37,746 nucleotides of DNA from Planctomycetota bacterium (GTDB lineage Bacteria; Planctomycetota; UBA1135; GCA-002686595), in contig JADLBP010000035.1 of NCBI GenBank assembly GCA_020847695.1, positions 1 through 37,746 of the forward strand. Reading direction: 5' to 3'. Shown here piece by piece: positions 17,237 to 26,473 of the stretch. Every line of letters begins with the position of its first letter. The first letter of the stretch is position 1. The notes beneath the pieces are model-generated. The model was not told the origin of the DNA. It did no database searches and was given only the letters and a program-made list of their open reading frames with translations. Position numbers and translations under genes: made by a program.

Positions 17237-17620
17237 CATCGCCATCGACGGCTGCGCGGCGACGCGACCGCCGCCGCGCCGGACCCGAGGCGCCGCTGGG
17301 CTCGCCCGAGCCGCGCTCGCCCGAGCCGCGCTCGCCCGAGTCGCGCTCGCCCGAGTCGCATCGCACTGGCGCGCGGCGCGCCTCCGGTCCGCGGCGCACG
17401 GCGACGCGCACTCCCGCGAGGACGCCGCGCGGCGCGATTGGGTCGATTCGGCACGGCAGCGCACCGCAAGCCGCTCGAACTCGCTGACGCGGCGCGCGAG
17501 CGATCGGAAAAACGCGTTCGTCTCCCACGCTCGCGCTCGGGCACGGAAGATGCTCTGCGCGCGCCCGCAAACGAGTCCGTCGGCGCCGTCCCCCGCGCCT
17601 CAGCATCGAAGAGGTTCCCG
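17237..17620. other. 384-bp stretch without a convincing gene
   Basis: No frame in this stretch gives recognisable protein. It contains four tandem 15-bp units at 17300-17359 and otherwise GC-rich sequence. The plus-strand frame that opens at 17438 is only an upstream extension of the gene starting at 17621. GAAGAGG lies 7 nt or so before that ATG and may be its ribosome binding site. Confidence 0.5.
17300..17359. repeat. Four tandem 15-bp repeats
   Basis: The unit GCTCGCCCGAGCCGC occurs twice, followed by two copies with GAGTCGC in place of GAGCCGC. Each unit has a partly self-complementary core (CTCG...CGAG). It lies in non-coding sequence between the small TGA-containing gene and the propeller/cytochrome gene. 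Confidence 0.9.
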
Positions 17621-20600
17621 ATGTCCGTCCCCCACCGAACTCCGTTCGTCGCCCTGGTTCTGTCCGCAGTCGCCGTCGCGCAGTCGGACTTCGTCAACTT
17701 CGAGACGCCGCACGTGCACCCGCTCGAGCTCTCGAGCGACGGCCGCTGGTTGCTCGCGGTCAACACGCCCGACGGACGGCTCGAGGCCTTCGATCTCGCT
17801 GGTGCCGGGCTCGTCCGCGCCTTCGACGTCCCTGTCGGCGTCGACCCAGTGACCGTCCGCGCGCGCAGCGCGACCGAAGTCTGGGTCGTCAACCACCTCT
17901 CCGACTCGATCAGCATCGTCGACCTCGCCCGCCGGCGCGTGCGCGCGACGCTCGCGACCCTGGACGAGCCGACCGATGTCGTGTTCGCGGGCTCGCCGCC
18001 GCGCGCGTTCGTCACGTGCTCGCAAGCGAACAGCGTGCTCGTCTTCGATCCCGCCGATCTCTCGAAGGCGCCGCAGACGCTCGCGATCGACGGCGAGGAC
18101 CCGCGCTCGCTCTGCGTCTCGCTCGACGGCTCCAAGGTCTACGCCGCGATCTTCGAGTCGGGCAATCGCTCGACGGTCCTCGGCGGCGGCATCGATCCGA
18201 GCGCGGGCATCATCGCGTTCCCGCCGAACGTCGTCAGCGATCCCGCGGGCCCGTATGGCGGCCAGAACCCGCCGCCGAACGCGGGCACCGGCTTCCAACC
18301 GCCGCTCGCGAGCGGGGTGCCGGCGCCGATCCCGGTCTCGTTGATCGTCAAGAAGGACGCTCTCGGCCGTTGGATGGACGACAACGGCGGAGATTGGACG
18401 AGCTTCGTCAGCGGTCCGAACGCCGCGAAGTCCGGCCGGCCGGTCGGCTGGGACCTGGTCGACCACGACGTCGCGGTGATCGATGCGCAGACGCTCGGCG
18501 TCAGCTACGTGCGCGGCCTGATGAACGCGTGCATGAGCGTCGCGACGCACCCGACCAGCGGCGAGGTCGTCGTCGTCGGAACCGACGCGACCAACGAGAT
18601 CCGGTTCGAGCCCGTCGTCCAAGGGCGCTTCCTCCGGGTGCTGAGCGCGCGGATCACCGACGACGGCTCGTCGAGCGGCACGCCGGCCGCGACGGTGGTC
18701 GACCTCAATCCGCATCTCGACTACTCGGTGCCGACGGTGCTGCAATCGCAGCGCGACCTCTCGCTCGGCGATCCGCGCGCGCTCGCCTGGACGAAGGACG
18801 GCAGCCGCGGCTTCGTCGCCGGGATGGGCTCGAACACGCTGATCGTCGTCGACGCGCAGGCGAAGCGCGTCGCCGCGAGCGCTCCGATCGCGGTCGGCGA
18901 AGGCCCGACCGGCGTCGTCGTCGACGATGCACGCGGCGTCGCGTACGTGCTCGACAAGTTCGAGAGCGCGATCTCCGTCGTGTCGCTGCGCGCCGAGCGC
19001 GAGGTGCTGCGCGTTCCGTTCCACGACGCGTCGCCGCAAGCGATCAAGCTCGGCCGCAAGCACCTCTACGACACCAACGAGAACTCCGGGCTCGGCCAGA
19101 TCTCGTGCGCGTCGTGCCACATCGACGCGCGCACCGATCACCTGGTGTGGGACCTCGGAGATCCGTCCGGCGCGACCAAGCCGACCGCCGGCCAGAACGT
19201 CGGCGCGGGCATCCCGGGCTTGACCGGCGGCTCGGTCCCCCATCACCCGATGAAGGGACCGATGAGCACGCAGACGCTGCAGGACATCATCGCGCACGAG
19301 CCGCTGCACTGGCGCGGCGATCGCGACGGGCTCGAGCAGTTCAACGGTGCCTTCATCGGCCTGCAAGGCGACGACGCCAACCTCTCCGTGACCGAGATGC
19401 AGGAGTTCGAGGACTTCCTCGCGACGATCGCGATCCCGCCGAATCCGTTCCGCAACTTCGACAACACGCTTCCGACCAGCCTCGCGCTGCCCGGCCAGTT
19501 CACCACCGGGCGCTTCGGTCCCGCGGGCCAACCGCTGCCGGTCGGCAATCCGCAGCGCGGCCTGATGCTGTACCGTCCGCCGACGTTGCTCGACCAAGGC
19601 GCGTTCGCGTGCGCGACGTGCCACACGCTGCCGACGGGGATGGGAACCGACATGAAGAAGAATGGGTTCAGCTCCCCGTTCACGCAGTTCCCGATCGGCC
19701 CGAACGGCGAGCACCATTCGATGCTGGTCACCGTCGACGGCACGACCAACGTCGTGATGAAGGTGCCGCAGCTGCGCACCGCGTACGAGAAGGTCGGGTG
19801 CGACATGACGCAGGTCTCGAACCACTTCGGCTCGGGCTTCCTGCACGACGGCTCGGTCGATTCGCTCGCGCGCTTCGTCGCCGAGCCGGCGTTCAACGTC
19901 GCGAGCGACCAGGACGTCGCCGACCTGGTCGCGTTCATGATGTGCCTGTCGGGCTCGGACCTGCCGCTCGGTTTGCCGAACAAGACGCTCGAGGCGCCGG
20001 GCATGGCGTCGCTCGACGCGCACGCCGCCGTCGGCGCGCAGGTGACGATCCGAGACGCGGCGAGCGCGAGTCCCGCCGAGCTCGCTCGCGTGAACGCGAT
20101 GCTCGCCCTCGCCGGCAACGACGCCGTCGGACTGATCGCGAAGGGCCGCATCGCCGGCGCCGCACGCGGCTTCGCGTTCGACTCCGTCTTCTCGCGCTTC
20201 CAGTCCGATCGCAGCGCCCAGACGTTGACCGCGGCGGAGCTGCTCGCGACCGCGGCCCCGGACGCCGAGCTGACGTACACCGTGGTCCCGAAGGGCAGCG
20301 AGCTGCGCCTCGGAGTCGACCGCGACCGCGACGGCGCGCTCGATCGCGACGAGCTCGACCAAGCGACCGATCCCGCGGACGCCGCGAGCCGGCCCGGCAC
20401 CTGCGCGAAGTTCGCGCCGACGACGCCCGCACGGTTGGTCGCGCTCGCGAGCCCGTCGGGCCGCGTCGACCTCGGATGGGTCGATCTCGCCTCGAACGAG
20501 GACGGCTACCGCGTCGAGCGCGCCGCGGCCGACAGCGGGCAATTCCAGTTGCTCGCGATCGTCCCGCCGGACCAACACACGTTCGCCGACTTCGGCGCGG

Positions 20601-20755
20601 CGTGCGATCAGGACTTCGACTACCGCGTCTCGGCGTTCAATTGCGCGAGCGGCTCGGGCTTCGCCGCGGTGCGACTCGCGGCGACGTGCGGACTGCCCAA
20701 GCCGAAGGTCGAGGCTCCGCTGGTGATCCCACCGCGTCCGGCGGTTTCGCACTGA
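17621..20755 (+). CDS. Secreted YVTN beta-propeller - dihaem cytochrome - FN3-like protein
   Basis: 1044 aa. The ATG at 17621 starts a signal peptide (MSVPHRTPFVALVLSAVAVA). Residues of about 25-480 are YVTN-type propeller repeats (LSSDGRWLLAVNTPDGRLEA; GVVVDDARGVAYVLDKFESA). The second part has two CxxCH haem sites, CASCH (496-500) and CATCH (664-668), with HHPMKGPMSTQTLQ and a GFLHDGSVDSLARFV block typical of dihaem cytochrome c peroxidase/MauG-like proteins, so periplasmic electron transfer is likely. A DRDRDGALDRDE segment resembles a calcium-binding EF-hand/dockerin loop, and the C-terminus is FN3-like (VDLGWVDLASNEDGYRVERA). It converges with the candidate thioredoxin-like selenoprotein gene 33 bp downstream. 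Confidence 0.88.
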   Translation: MSVPHRTPFVALVLSAVAVAQSDFVNFETPHVHPLELSSDGRWLLAVNTPDGRLEAFDLAGAGLVRAFDVPVGVDPVTVRARSATEVWVVNHLSDSISIVDLARRRVRATLATLDEPTDVVFAGSPPRAFVTCSQANSVLVFDPADLSKAPQTLAIDGEDPRSLCVSLDGSKVYAAIFESGNRSTVLGGGIDPSAGIIAFPPNVVSDPAGPYGGQNPPPNAGTGFQPPLASGVPAPIPVSLIVKKDALGRWMDDNGGDWTSFVSGPNAAKSGRPVGWDLVDHDVAVIDAQTLGVSYVRGLMNACMSVATHPTSGEVVVVGTDATNEIRFEPVVQGRFLRVLSARITDDGSSSGTPAATVVDLNPHLDYSVPTVLQSQRDLSLGDPRALAWTKDGSRGFVAGMGSNTLIVVDAQAKRVAASAPIAVGEGPTGVVVDDARGVAYVLDKFESAISVVSLRAEREVLRVPFHDASPQAIKLGRKHLYDTNENSGLGQISCASCHIDARTDHLVWDLGDPSGATKPTAGQNVGAGIPGLTGGSVPHHPMKGPMSTQTLQDIIAHEPLHWRGDRDGLEQFNGAFIGLQGDDANLSVTEMQEFEDFLATIAIPPNPFRNFDNTLPTSLALPGQFTTGRFGPAGQPLPVGNPQRGLMLYRPPTLLDQGAFACATCHTLPTGMGTDMKKNGFSSPFTQFPIGPNGEHHSMLVTVDGTTNVVMKVPQLRTAYEKVGCDMTQVSNHFGSGFLHDGSVDSLARFVAEPAFNVASDQDVADLVAFMMCLSGSDLPLGLPNKTLEAPGMASLDAHAAVGAQVTIRDAASASPAELARVNAMLALAGNDAVGLIAKGRIAGAARGFAFDSVFSRFQSDRSAQTLTAAELLATAAPDAELTYTVVPKGSELRLGVDRDRDGALDRDELDQATDPADAASRPGTCAKFAPTTPARLVALASPSGRVDLGWVDLASNEDGYRVERAAADSGQFQLLAIVPPDQHTFADFGAACDQDFDYRVSAFNCASGSGFAAVRLAATCGLPKPKVEAPLVIPPRPAVSH

Positions 20756-20788
20756 GTGCGAGCGAGCACGCCGGCGACGCGCCGCGCG

Positions 20789-22018
20789 CTACCAGCCGTA
20801 TTCCCAGACCAACGCCGGCGCGACGTGCTCCGCGGGAGCGTCGGACGCGAGCTCGAACCACACCCCCATCGGCGCGGGCTCGAGATCGCCGTCGCGGCCG
20901 TTGAATTGCGAGCCGCCGAAGCGCAGGCCGACCGCCGCGAGCTCGAACTCGACGAAGCGTTGGCTCGCGAGCTCGAACACCGCTCGCCCCGCGAGCTCGG
21001 CGTGGAAGCCGCGCGACTGCTCGCCGGGCACGGCGCGGTCCTTGAACCCGGCGACCGGCCACGCGCCGTTCTCGGTCGTGCGCGAGACGCCGCGGAACTC
21101 GAGCGTCGCGCGGCCGTCGGCGACGGCGGTGACGCAGCTCTGCAGCTCGGCTTTCTCGACCGAGCCCCGTCGGAACGCGGAAACCTGACCGCGCACGTTG
21201 TCGACCAAGTGACAACGCGCGAGCCGGCGCGCGAGGTCCGACGGCCACGGCGTCGTCGCGCCGACCTCGAGCGTCACGGGCGCGAGCGCGCGAGCCTCCG
21301 CGCGCGTGAACCAGACGAAATCCTGGTTCCACGCGTTCGCGCGCCAGTCGCGGAGCGCGGGCTCGCGCTCGAGATCGCGCGAGTACTGATGCAGCACGAG
21401 CCCGTCCTTCGGATAGCGCGCCTCGAGGCGGTTCAAGTCGGGCTCGCCGAGGTCGGCGACGACGCGCTGCTCGCGCGGCAGCTCGTTCCAGCGCTCCAAC
21501 GCGCGCTCGAGCATCCGCCGCATCCGCCGCGGCTCGTTGGTGTTGATCGACGCGAGCAACACGCCGGTCGTCGTGCAGGCGTAGATGCCTTGGCGCGTGT
21601 CGCTGGGCTCGGTGCGGCCGGCGTAGTGACCTTGCTCGGCGAGCTGCTGGAAGAGCTTGCACTCGGCGTCGTCGCCGTGTTGCAGGTGATGCACCTCGTC
21701 GGCAGCCGCGACGAACTTCGCTGCGAGCGCCGCGACCTGCTCATCCGCCCAGACAGACCGTCGGGCGATCACGCCGTTGTTTCACGTACAGCCGAGCGGG
21801 TGCCCGTTCATCGCCCAGAGCAGGATCGGCTTCTCCGCGGCGTTCGCTTCCTCGACGGCGGCCCAGAAGCTCGCGCGCCAACCGATCGAGCTCCACTCGC
21901 GCTCGTTCTCCGCCGGCGCGATCCTCGCCCGCCATTCGGCGAGCGTCCGGTCGTCGACCGACGGAACGTCGGAGAGCGTGAGCACGGCGGCGGCGAGCAG
22001 GGAGAGCATGCGCCCCAT
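20789..22018 (-). CDS. Exported thioredoxin-like protein with in-frame TGA at 21784-21782 (candidate selenoprotein, Cys-Thr-Sec)
   Basis: From ATG 22018 to TAG 20791-20789 one frame runs unbroken except for a TGA at codon 79, giving 409 residues if the TGA is read as Sec. A hydrophobic N-terminus (MGRMLSLLAAAVLTLS) suggests export. Residues 50-100 read as a thioredoxin-type beta-strand, active site and helix: EKPILLWAMNGHPLGCT, then U79, then NNGVIARRSVWADEQVAALA, and FVAAADEVHHL. The motif is C77-T78-U79. Twenty-two nt after the UGA is a hairpin with loop GGUCU. The remaining 300 residues continue with good coding quality to a proline-poor C-terminal domain of unknown function. The start lies 1 nt after the stop of the sigma-factor gene, so the two are co-transcribed and probably translationally coupled. 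A standard gene finder would split it into 78-aa and 327-aa pieces. Confidence 0.82.
21747..21766 (-). promoter_or_regulatory. Candidate bacterial SECIS hairpin (loop GGUCU) after the TGA at 21784
   Basis: On the minus-strand RNA, GCCCGAC (21766-21760) pairs with GUC and GGGC (21754-21752 and 21750-21747) with a single bulged U at 21751, closing the 5-nt loop GGUCU (21759-21755). The loop begins 23 nt after the UGA. The loop sequence and a bulged U recall the SelB-binding element of Escherichia coli fdhF, although there the bulge is on the 5' side. Confidence 0.75.
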
Positions 22019-22019
22019 G

Positions 22020-24065
22020 CTAGCGCACGTGGATCGTCGACTGCTCGAGGTCGCGTACCGGGAAGATCAGCCACTCGAACAGCGGCGGCCGGCGCCCCTG
22101 GTCGATGTAGAGCGAACTGAAGATCGCGCCGCCGGTCGCGAAGCGGGCCGTCTGCCGTGAGACGACTTCGGCCGCCGGCGACTGCTTCAGGAACGGTGAG
22201 ATCAGCGAGATCCGATCGCTTTGGCTGCGCAGGTACTTGCTCGCCCGGATCGGCTTGCGCGACTGGGGCAACCGGGTCGAATCCTCGTCGAACCGCACTT
22301 CGATCCACTTCGCGGCCTCGCGATCGACGCGCAGCACGCCGACGTCGAGCGGCTGTCCCTGGGCCGACGGCTCGATCTGGACCGATTCCGACCATGCCCG
22401 ACCGCAGCCGCCGCTCGACTCACCCGTCGAGTGCAAAGCGAAGACCGATATCGGCCCTTCGGGGAGCGAGGGGAACTCGAAGTAGCCGTCGTTCGACGTG
22501 CGCGTGATCGCGACCAGGTTCTCGGGCGACACCGGCTTGCCCGTCGGTGCGCCGCGCAGCGCCGCGACGGCCCAGACCTCGAGGGTGGCCGACGGACCGA
22601 ACTTCCCGACGACTCGCCCAACGACCGGCATCGAAGTGCTCGCGAAGACGAGATCGACGTCCTCGCGCTCGCCGCCTTCGAGCGTCACCAGCTTCGGCAA
22701 CGGAGCGACCGTGCCGGCGAGCGCCTCTTCGGGCGTGATCAGGACCTCGAGGCGATACGTGCTCGGATAGAGCTCGCGGAACTCGAAGGTCCCGTCGTGC
22801 GCGGTGGTCCGCTCGATCGCGAGCAACTCCAGCCCCGCGACGACGCACTGCAAACGAAGGCGAACGTTCGGCAGGCCGCGCCACGTCGCGTCGCCGACGA
22901 AACCGAGAATGCGCGCCCGACGAAACGCCGTGAGCCCGACGACGTGAGTCGATCGTTCGTTGGCGACGACGAGCTCGGTCGCGAAGTGCCGCGGGCCTGC
23001 GCCGTCGACCACCGGAAGGCTCCACGAATCCTGAGCGAATGGCGCGAGGTACCCAGCGGGCGCTTCGTCGACGAGCAGGTCGTAGGTGTCCGGCGGCAAA
23101 GTGCCGAACGAGAAGGTGCCGTCCTGCAGCACGTCGGCCGTCGCGAAGGTCTTGCCGCCGACTCGGGCTGCGATGCGACCGTAGCCGAGAGGCTCGCGTT
23201 GCTCGTCGAGTAGCGACCCGTGGACGCCGAGCGGCGTCGGTCGCGGTCTCGGCGCGGACACGGACTCGGCCTCGACGGATGGACTGGAGGCGCCGCGTTG
23301 TGGCGCGACTTCGACCACGGGCTCGGCGAGCGCCTCACCCCGCGCGCGCCGCACCATCGCCGGCGCGACCGCGAACGGCTTCTCGAGTTGGAGGGTCTGA
23401 GCCGACCGAACGTCGCTGGTCAGCCACGCTCGCGCGACGAACCAACCGGCGAGCCCGACGACCGCGAGTGCGGCGAGCTTGCCGCTCTTGGTCGCGAACG
23501 CTCGCGCGAACCAGCCCGCCGGCGCGGGTTCGTGCGCGAGGTGCTCGATCGCGCCGGCCCACGCGCCCGCGCCGAACGCGTGGTCGAGGCGGCGGCGCAG
23601 CTTCGCGACGCCGCGGCGCACGCGCGCGTGGACCGTCGAGACCGGCTCGCCTTGCTTGCGAGCGATCTCGGAGAGCGAGAGGTCCTTGAAGAAATGCAGC
23701 AGGAGCGTGCTGCGCTCCGGCTCGTCGAGCGCGAGCACGAGCTGCACCAAGCGCTCGTGCAGCGACGCCTCGGCGACCAGCTCGGCGGTCGACGGCAGCG
23801 CCTCGCGCCTCGCGACCGCGCCTTCGCGCGCGACTCGACGGCTCGCGCTGCGGCTCTGCATCCGCGCGGCGTTGCGCAGCACGGTCGCGAACCAGCCGCG
23901 GACGTTGGTGTCACGGCTCGGTCCGTGCTTCAGCGCGGCGAGCCACGCCTCCTGCTCGAGATCGGCGGCTGCGTGCGGATCGCGAGCGAGAGCGCGCGCC
24001 AGCGACCGGATCCAGTCGCCGTGGTGCAGGAGCTCGCGGGTGTCGATCGTGCCGGGAGTGTGCAT
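22020..24065 (-). CDS. ECF-type sigma factor fused to a transmembrane anchor and carboxypeptidase-regulatory-like domains
   Basis: 681 aa, starting at MHTPGTIDTRELLHHGDWIR. Sigma region 2 spans about residues 14-75 (DWIRSLARALARDPHAAADL ... NVRGWFATVLRNAARM) and region 4 about 103-160 (LVLALDEPERSTLLLHFFKD; SLSEIARKQGEPVSTVHARV), the helix-turn-helix that reads the -35 box. One transmembrane helix follows (197-215, LAALAVVGLAGWFVARAWL). The remaining 450 or so residues hold several beta-sandwich units with carboxypeptidase-regulatory/SpaA-like patterns (GVHGSLLDEQREPLGYGRIA; DGTFSFGTLPPDTYDLLVDE; DGTFEFRELYPSTYRLEVLI), likely periplasmic. This suggests a sigma factor held at the membrane and controlled by an external sensor on the same chain. 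It is the first gene of an operon with the candidate selenoprotein. Confidence 0.9.
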   Translation of the reverse strand: MHTPGTIDTRELLHHGDWIRSLARALARDPHAAADLEQEAWLAALKHGPSRDTNVRGWFATVLRNAARMQSRSASRRVAREGAVARREALPSTAELVAEASLHERLVQLVLALDEPERSTLLLHFFKDLSLSEIARKQGEPVSTVHARVRRGVAKLRRRLDHAFGAGAWAGAIEHLAHEPAPAGWFARAFATKSGKLAALAVVGLAGWFVARAWLTSDVRSAQTLQLEKPFAVAPAMVRRARGEALAEPVVEVAPQRGASSPSVEAESVSAPRPRPTPLGVHGSLLDEQREPLGYGRIAARVGGKTFATADVLQDGTFSFGTLPPDTYDLLVDEAPAGYLAPFAQDSWSLPVVDGAGPRHFATELVVANERSTHVVGLTAFRRARILGFVGDATWRGLPNVRLRLQCVVAGLELLAIERTTAHDGTFEFRELYPSTYRLEVLITPEEALAGTVAPLPKLVTLEGGEREDVDLVFASTSMPVVGRVVGKFGPSATLEVWAVAALRGAPTGKPVSPENLVAITRTSNDGYFEFPSLPEGPISVFALHSTGESSGGCGRAWSESVQIEPSAQGQPLDVGVLRVDREAAKWIEVRFDEDSTRLPQSRKPIRASKYLRSQSDRISLISPFLKQSPAAEVVSRQTARFATGGAIFSSLYIDQGRRPPLFEWLIFPVRDLEQSTIHVR

Positions 24066-24297
24066 GCGGGGGGAATGCCGCGGACGTCCCCCATTCCAAC
24101 TCCAAGTCGCGAACGGCGTCAGCGTGGCGCGCGAATTCCCGCCGACCGCGTCGATCGGGGCCCCGCCAACCGCGAGCGGGCGAGATCGGTTCGCGCGGCA
24201 CAACGACGCGGGTCCGCCGGGGTCCGGCGCGATTCGCGCGGCACGACGGCGCGAGCGTCCCTCGGACGAGCGAGGTCCACGCGGCCACGCGGCGCGG

Positions 24298-24303
24298 TAG
24301 CCT
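24298..24303 (+). promoter_or_regulatory. Candidate -10 element (TAGCCT) of the beta-helix gene
   Basis: TAGCCT ends 7 nt before the ATG at 24311, so transcription would start at or very near the start codon (leaderless). Confidence 0.35.
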
Positions 24304-24310
24304 CAACGGC

Positions 24311-26364
24311 ATGCGAAGCCTGCTCGTCCTCGTCGTGCTCACGGCGCTCGCGCGCGCCGAGGAACCGTTGGTCGTCGGCGCCGACACCGTGCTCGATCCG
24401 GCGACGACGTACACCGGGCTGGTGATCCGCGCGTCGGGCGTGACGATCGACGGCCGCGGCGCGGTGATCGAGCATCGACCCGGCGTCGAGTCGCGCGCGT
24501 TCGCCGGCGTCGGCATCGCGGCGAGCGACGTGTCCAACGTGACCCTGAAGAACGTCCGCGTGCGCGGCTTCGAGATCGGGCTGAAGGTCGAACGCGGCGC
24601 GGGTTGGAAGGTCGAGGACTGCGACTTCTCCGACAACTTCACCGACCCCGAGTTCGGCTGGGGCGAGATGCCGCCGCGCGGCGGGATCGTGTGGACCGAG
24701 GTCAAGAGCTCGTCGATCCGTCGCACCAAGAGCAATCGCAACTGGGACGCGTGCAATCTGACGCGCTGCGACGAGCTCGTGCTCGAGGAGAACGACTTCT
24801 CGCACGCGTCGAACACGTGCTTGAAGCTCTGGACGTCGTCGCGCAACGAGATCCGCAAAAAAACCTGTCCTGGGGCCTGCGGATCAAGCCCGGCGAGACG
24901 CACGCGCGCGATTCGACGTGCGTCTTGATCGAGAGCGGCTCCGACGACAACCGCTTCTTCGGGAACGACTGCACGCACGGCGGCGACGGCATCTTCATCC
25001 GCGTGCTCAACGGCTGGACGAGCCGGCGCAACTATTTCGAAGGCAACGACACGAGCTACGCGAACAACAACGGCTTCGAGGCGTGGTCGCCGGAGAACAC
25101 GTACGTCAAGAACAAGGCGAATCACTGCTCCTACGGCTTCTGGCTAGGCGCGTCGGACAAGACGCGGCTCGTCGGCAACGAGGCGGGCTACAACGGATCG
25201 CCCGATGGTTTCCACAATGCACCGGAGAGCTTCGGCCACGGCGGCATCGTCTTCGTCAACGGTCCGTCGAGCCACACGTTCCTCGACGGCAACTGGTGCC
25301 ATCACAATCAAGGCGGCGGCATCGTGTTGCGCGGCGACGAGGCGACCGCGGGCGCTGCGTGGAAGGCCTACCACTGGGTGATCCAGCGCAACAAGCTCGA
25401 GTCGAATCGCTGGGGCATCTACGCGCGCCACGCCGATTGGCTGACGCTCGGCTCGAACGAGTTCACCGACAACCGCGAAGGCGACTTCTTCGACGCGGGC
25501 AACGTGACGAACGTCGTCTTGCTCCAGGGGAAGGCGTCGGCAAGCAGCGAGTTCCGCATCACGCACTTCGATCGTTGGTGGCATACGGACCCCTCGAGGC
25601 ATCGGGGCGACATAGACCACCGCCCCGAGGCGGTACGTACAGCGCTCCTCTCGCACAAGCGAGTGCCGTTCGCACCGCGACCGACAGTGAAAACGAGCGC
25701 TGGTGTCACACCTCGATATCGATGGGAGTTCGGGGATGGCAGAACTTCGAGCGACGCCGAACCGACGTGCTCCTACGACTCGCCAGGGATCTTTCGCGTC
25801 GGAGTGACTGTCGATGACGGGGAACTCGCCGCGCTCGATTGGTCGGAGGTGGTCGTCCCAGACGGTGTCGAGGAGACGTTCAACGAAGCGACGCGCTGGT
25901 CCGTGCGCGACGCAAGCGGAGTCAGCCGCGTTCGAATCATCTCCGACCGTCACGCACCGAGCAGCGAGGCCCTCCACGCGCACATCGAGCCGTACGACGG
26001 CGGGCGCGTCGAGCTCGTCTACTCGAAGATGAATCGCTCGCTCCACGCGCTGAAGGAGCTCGTCTTCTGGCTGCGCGTCCGCAACGAGAACATCCCCGCG
26101 TGGCAGGACGCGAATCCGATCGTCACGCTGAAGCAGGACGACGAGCACGTCGCGCGCTACGTGCCCGAGCGCGACCTGCTCTCGCAGCCGCTCCACAACG
26201 AAGGGCGCGACGGCTGGAACCGCTTCGTCGTGCCGCTCGCCGGCGGCAACGGTTGGGAGCGCGAAGGCCCGGAGCTCACCAAGGTCACCGAGCTCGCGCT
26301 CGGCTTCGATTCCTGGGGCGCGCCGCCGTTGGACATCTGGCTCGACATCCTCGCGTTCCGCTGA
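24311..26364 (+). CDS. Secreted right-handed beta-helix (NosD-like) protein with PKD domain, frameshifted at an A7 run
   Basis: A signal peptide (MRSLLVLVVLTALARAEEPL) leads into parallel beta-helix repeats (LVIRASGVTIDGRGAVIEHR; NVTLKNVRVRGFEIGLKVER). At 24857-24863 seven A residues break the frame: the first frame ends at 24928, while the repeats continue in the -1 frame (SWGLRIKPGETHARDSTCVL; DDNRFFGNDCTHGGDGIFIR) and run to 26364. Adding one A, or a -1 slip on the run, gives a continuous protein of about 684 aa. After the helix comes a PKD domain (YRWEFGDGRTSSDAEPTCSY) and a C-terminal jelly-roll-like domain (LKELVFWLRVRNENIPAWQD ... PPLDIWLDILAF). Such proteins bind or degrade polysaccharide, but no catalytic set was identified. 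The break may be a homopolymer sequencing error, a real mutation or slippage. Confidence 0.82.
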
Positions 26365-26460
26365 GCTCGCCTCCGCCGGCCGACCGCGAGCTCGTTCCGC
26401 GCCGACGGCCCCGCGCGCGCCTCGGACCGACGACGTACCAACGTCCGCGCCGGCGTTTTG

Positions 26461-26466
26461 TAGGCT
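26461..26466 (+). promoter_or_regulatory. Candidate -10 element (TAGGCT)
   Basis: TAGGCT ends 7 nt before the ATG at 26474, again close enough for a leaderless transcript. Confidence 0.35.
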
Positions 26467-26473
26467 GCATGCC

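Noticed and set aside
17300..17359. Possible CRISPR-like array
   Set aside because: The four 15-bp units are directly adjacent without spacers and there are no cas genes; it is a simple tandem repeat.
24072..24097. Inverted repeat GGAATG / CATTCC just upstream of the sigma-factor start as an autoregulatory operator
   Set aside because: Only 6 bp per arm with a 14-nt spacer in GC-rich sequence; too weak without other copies.
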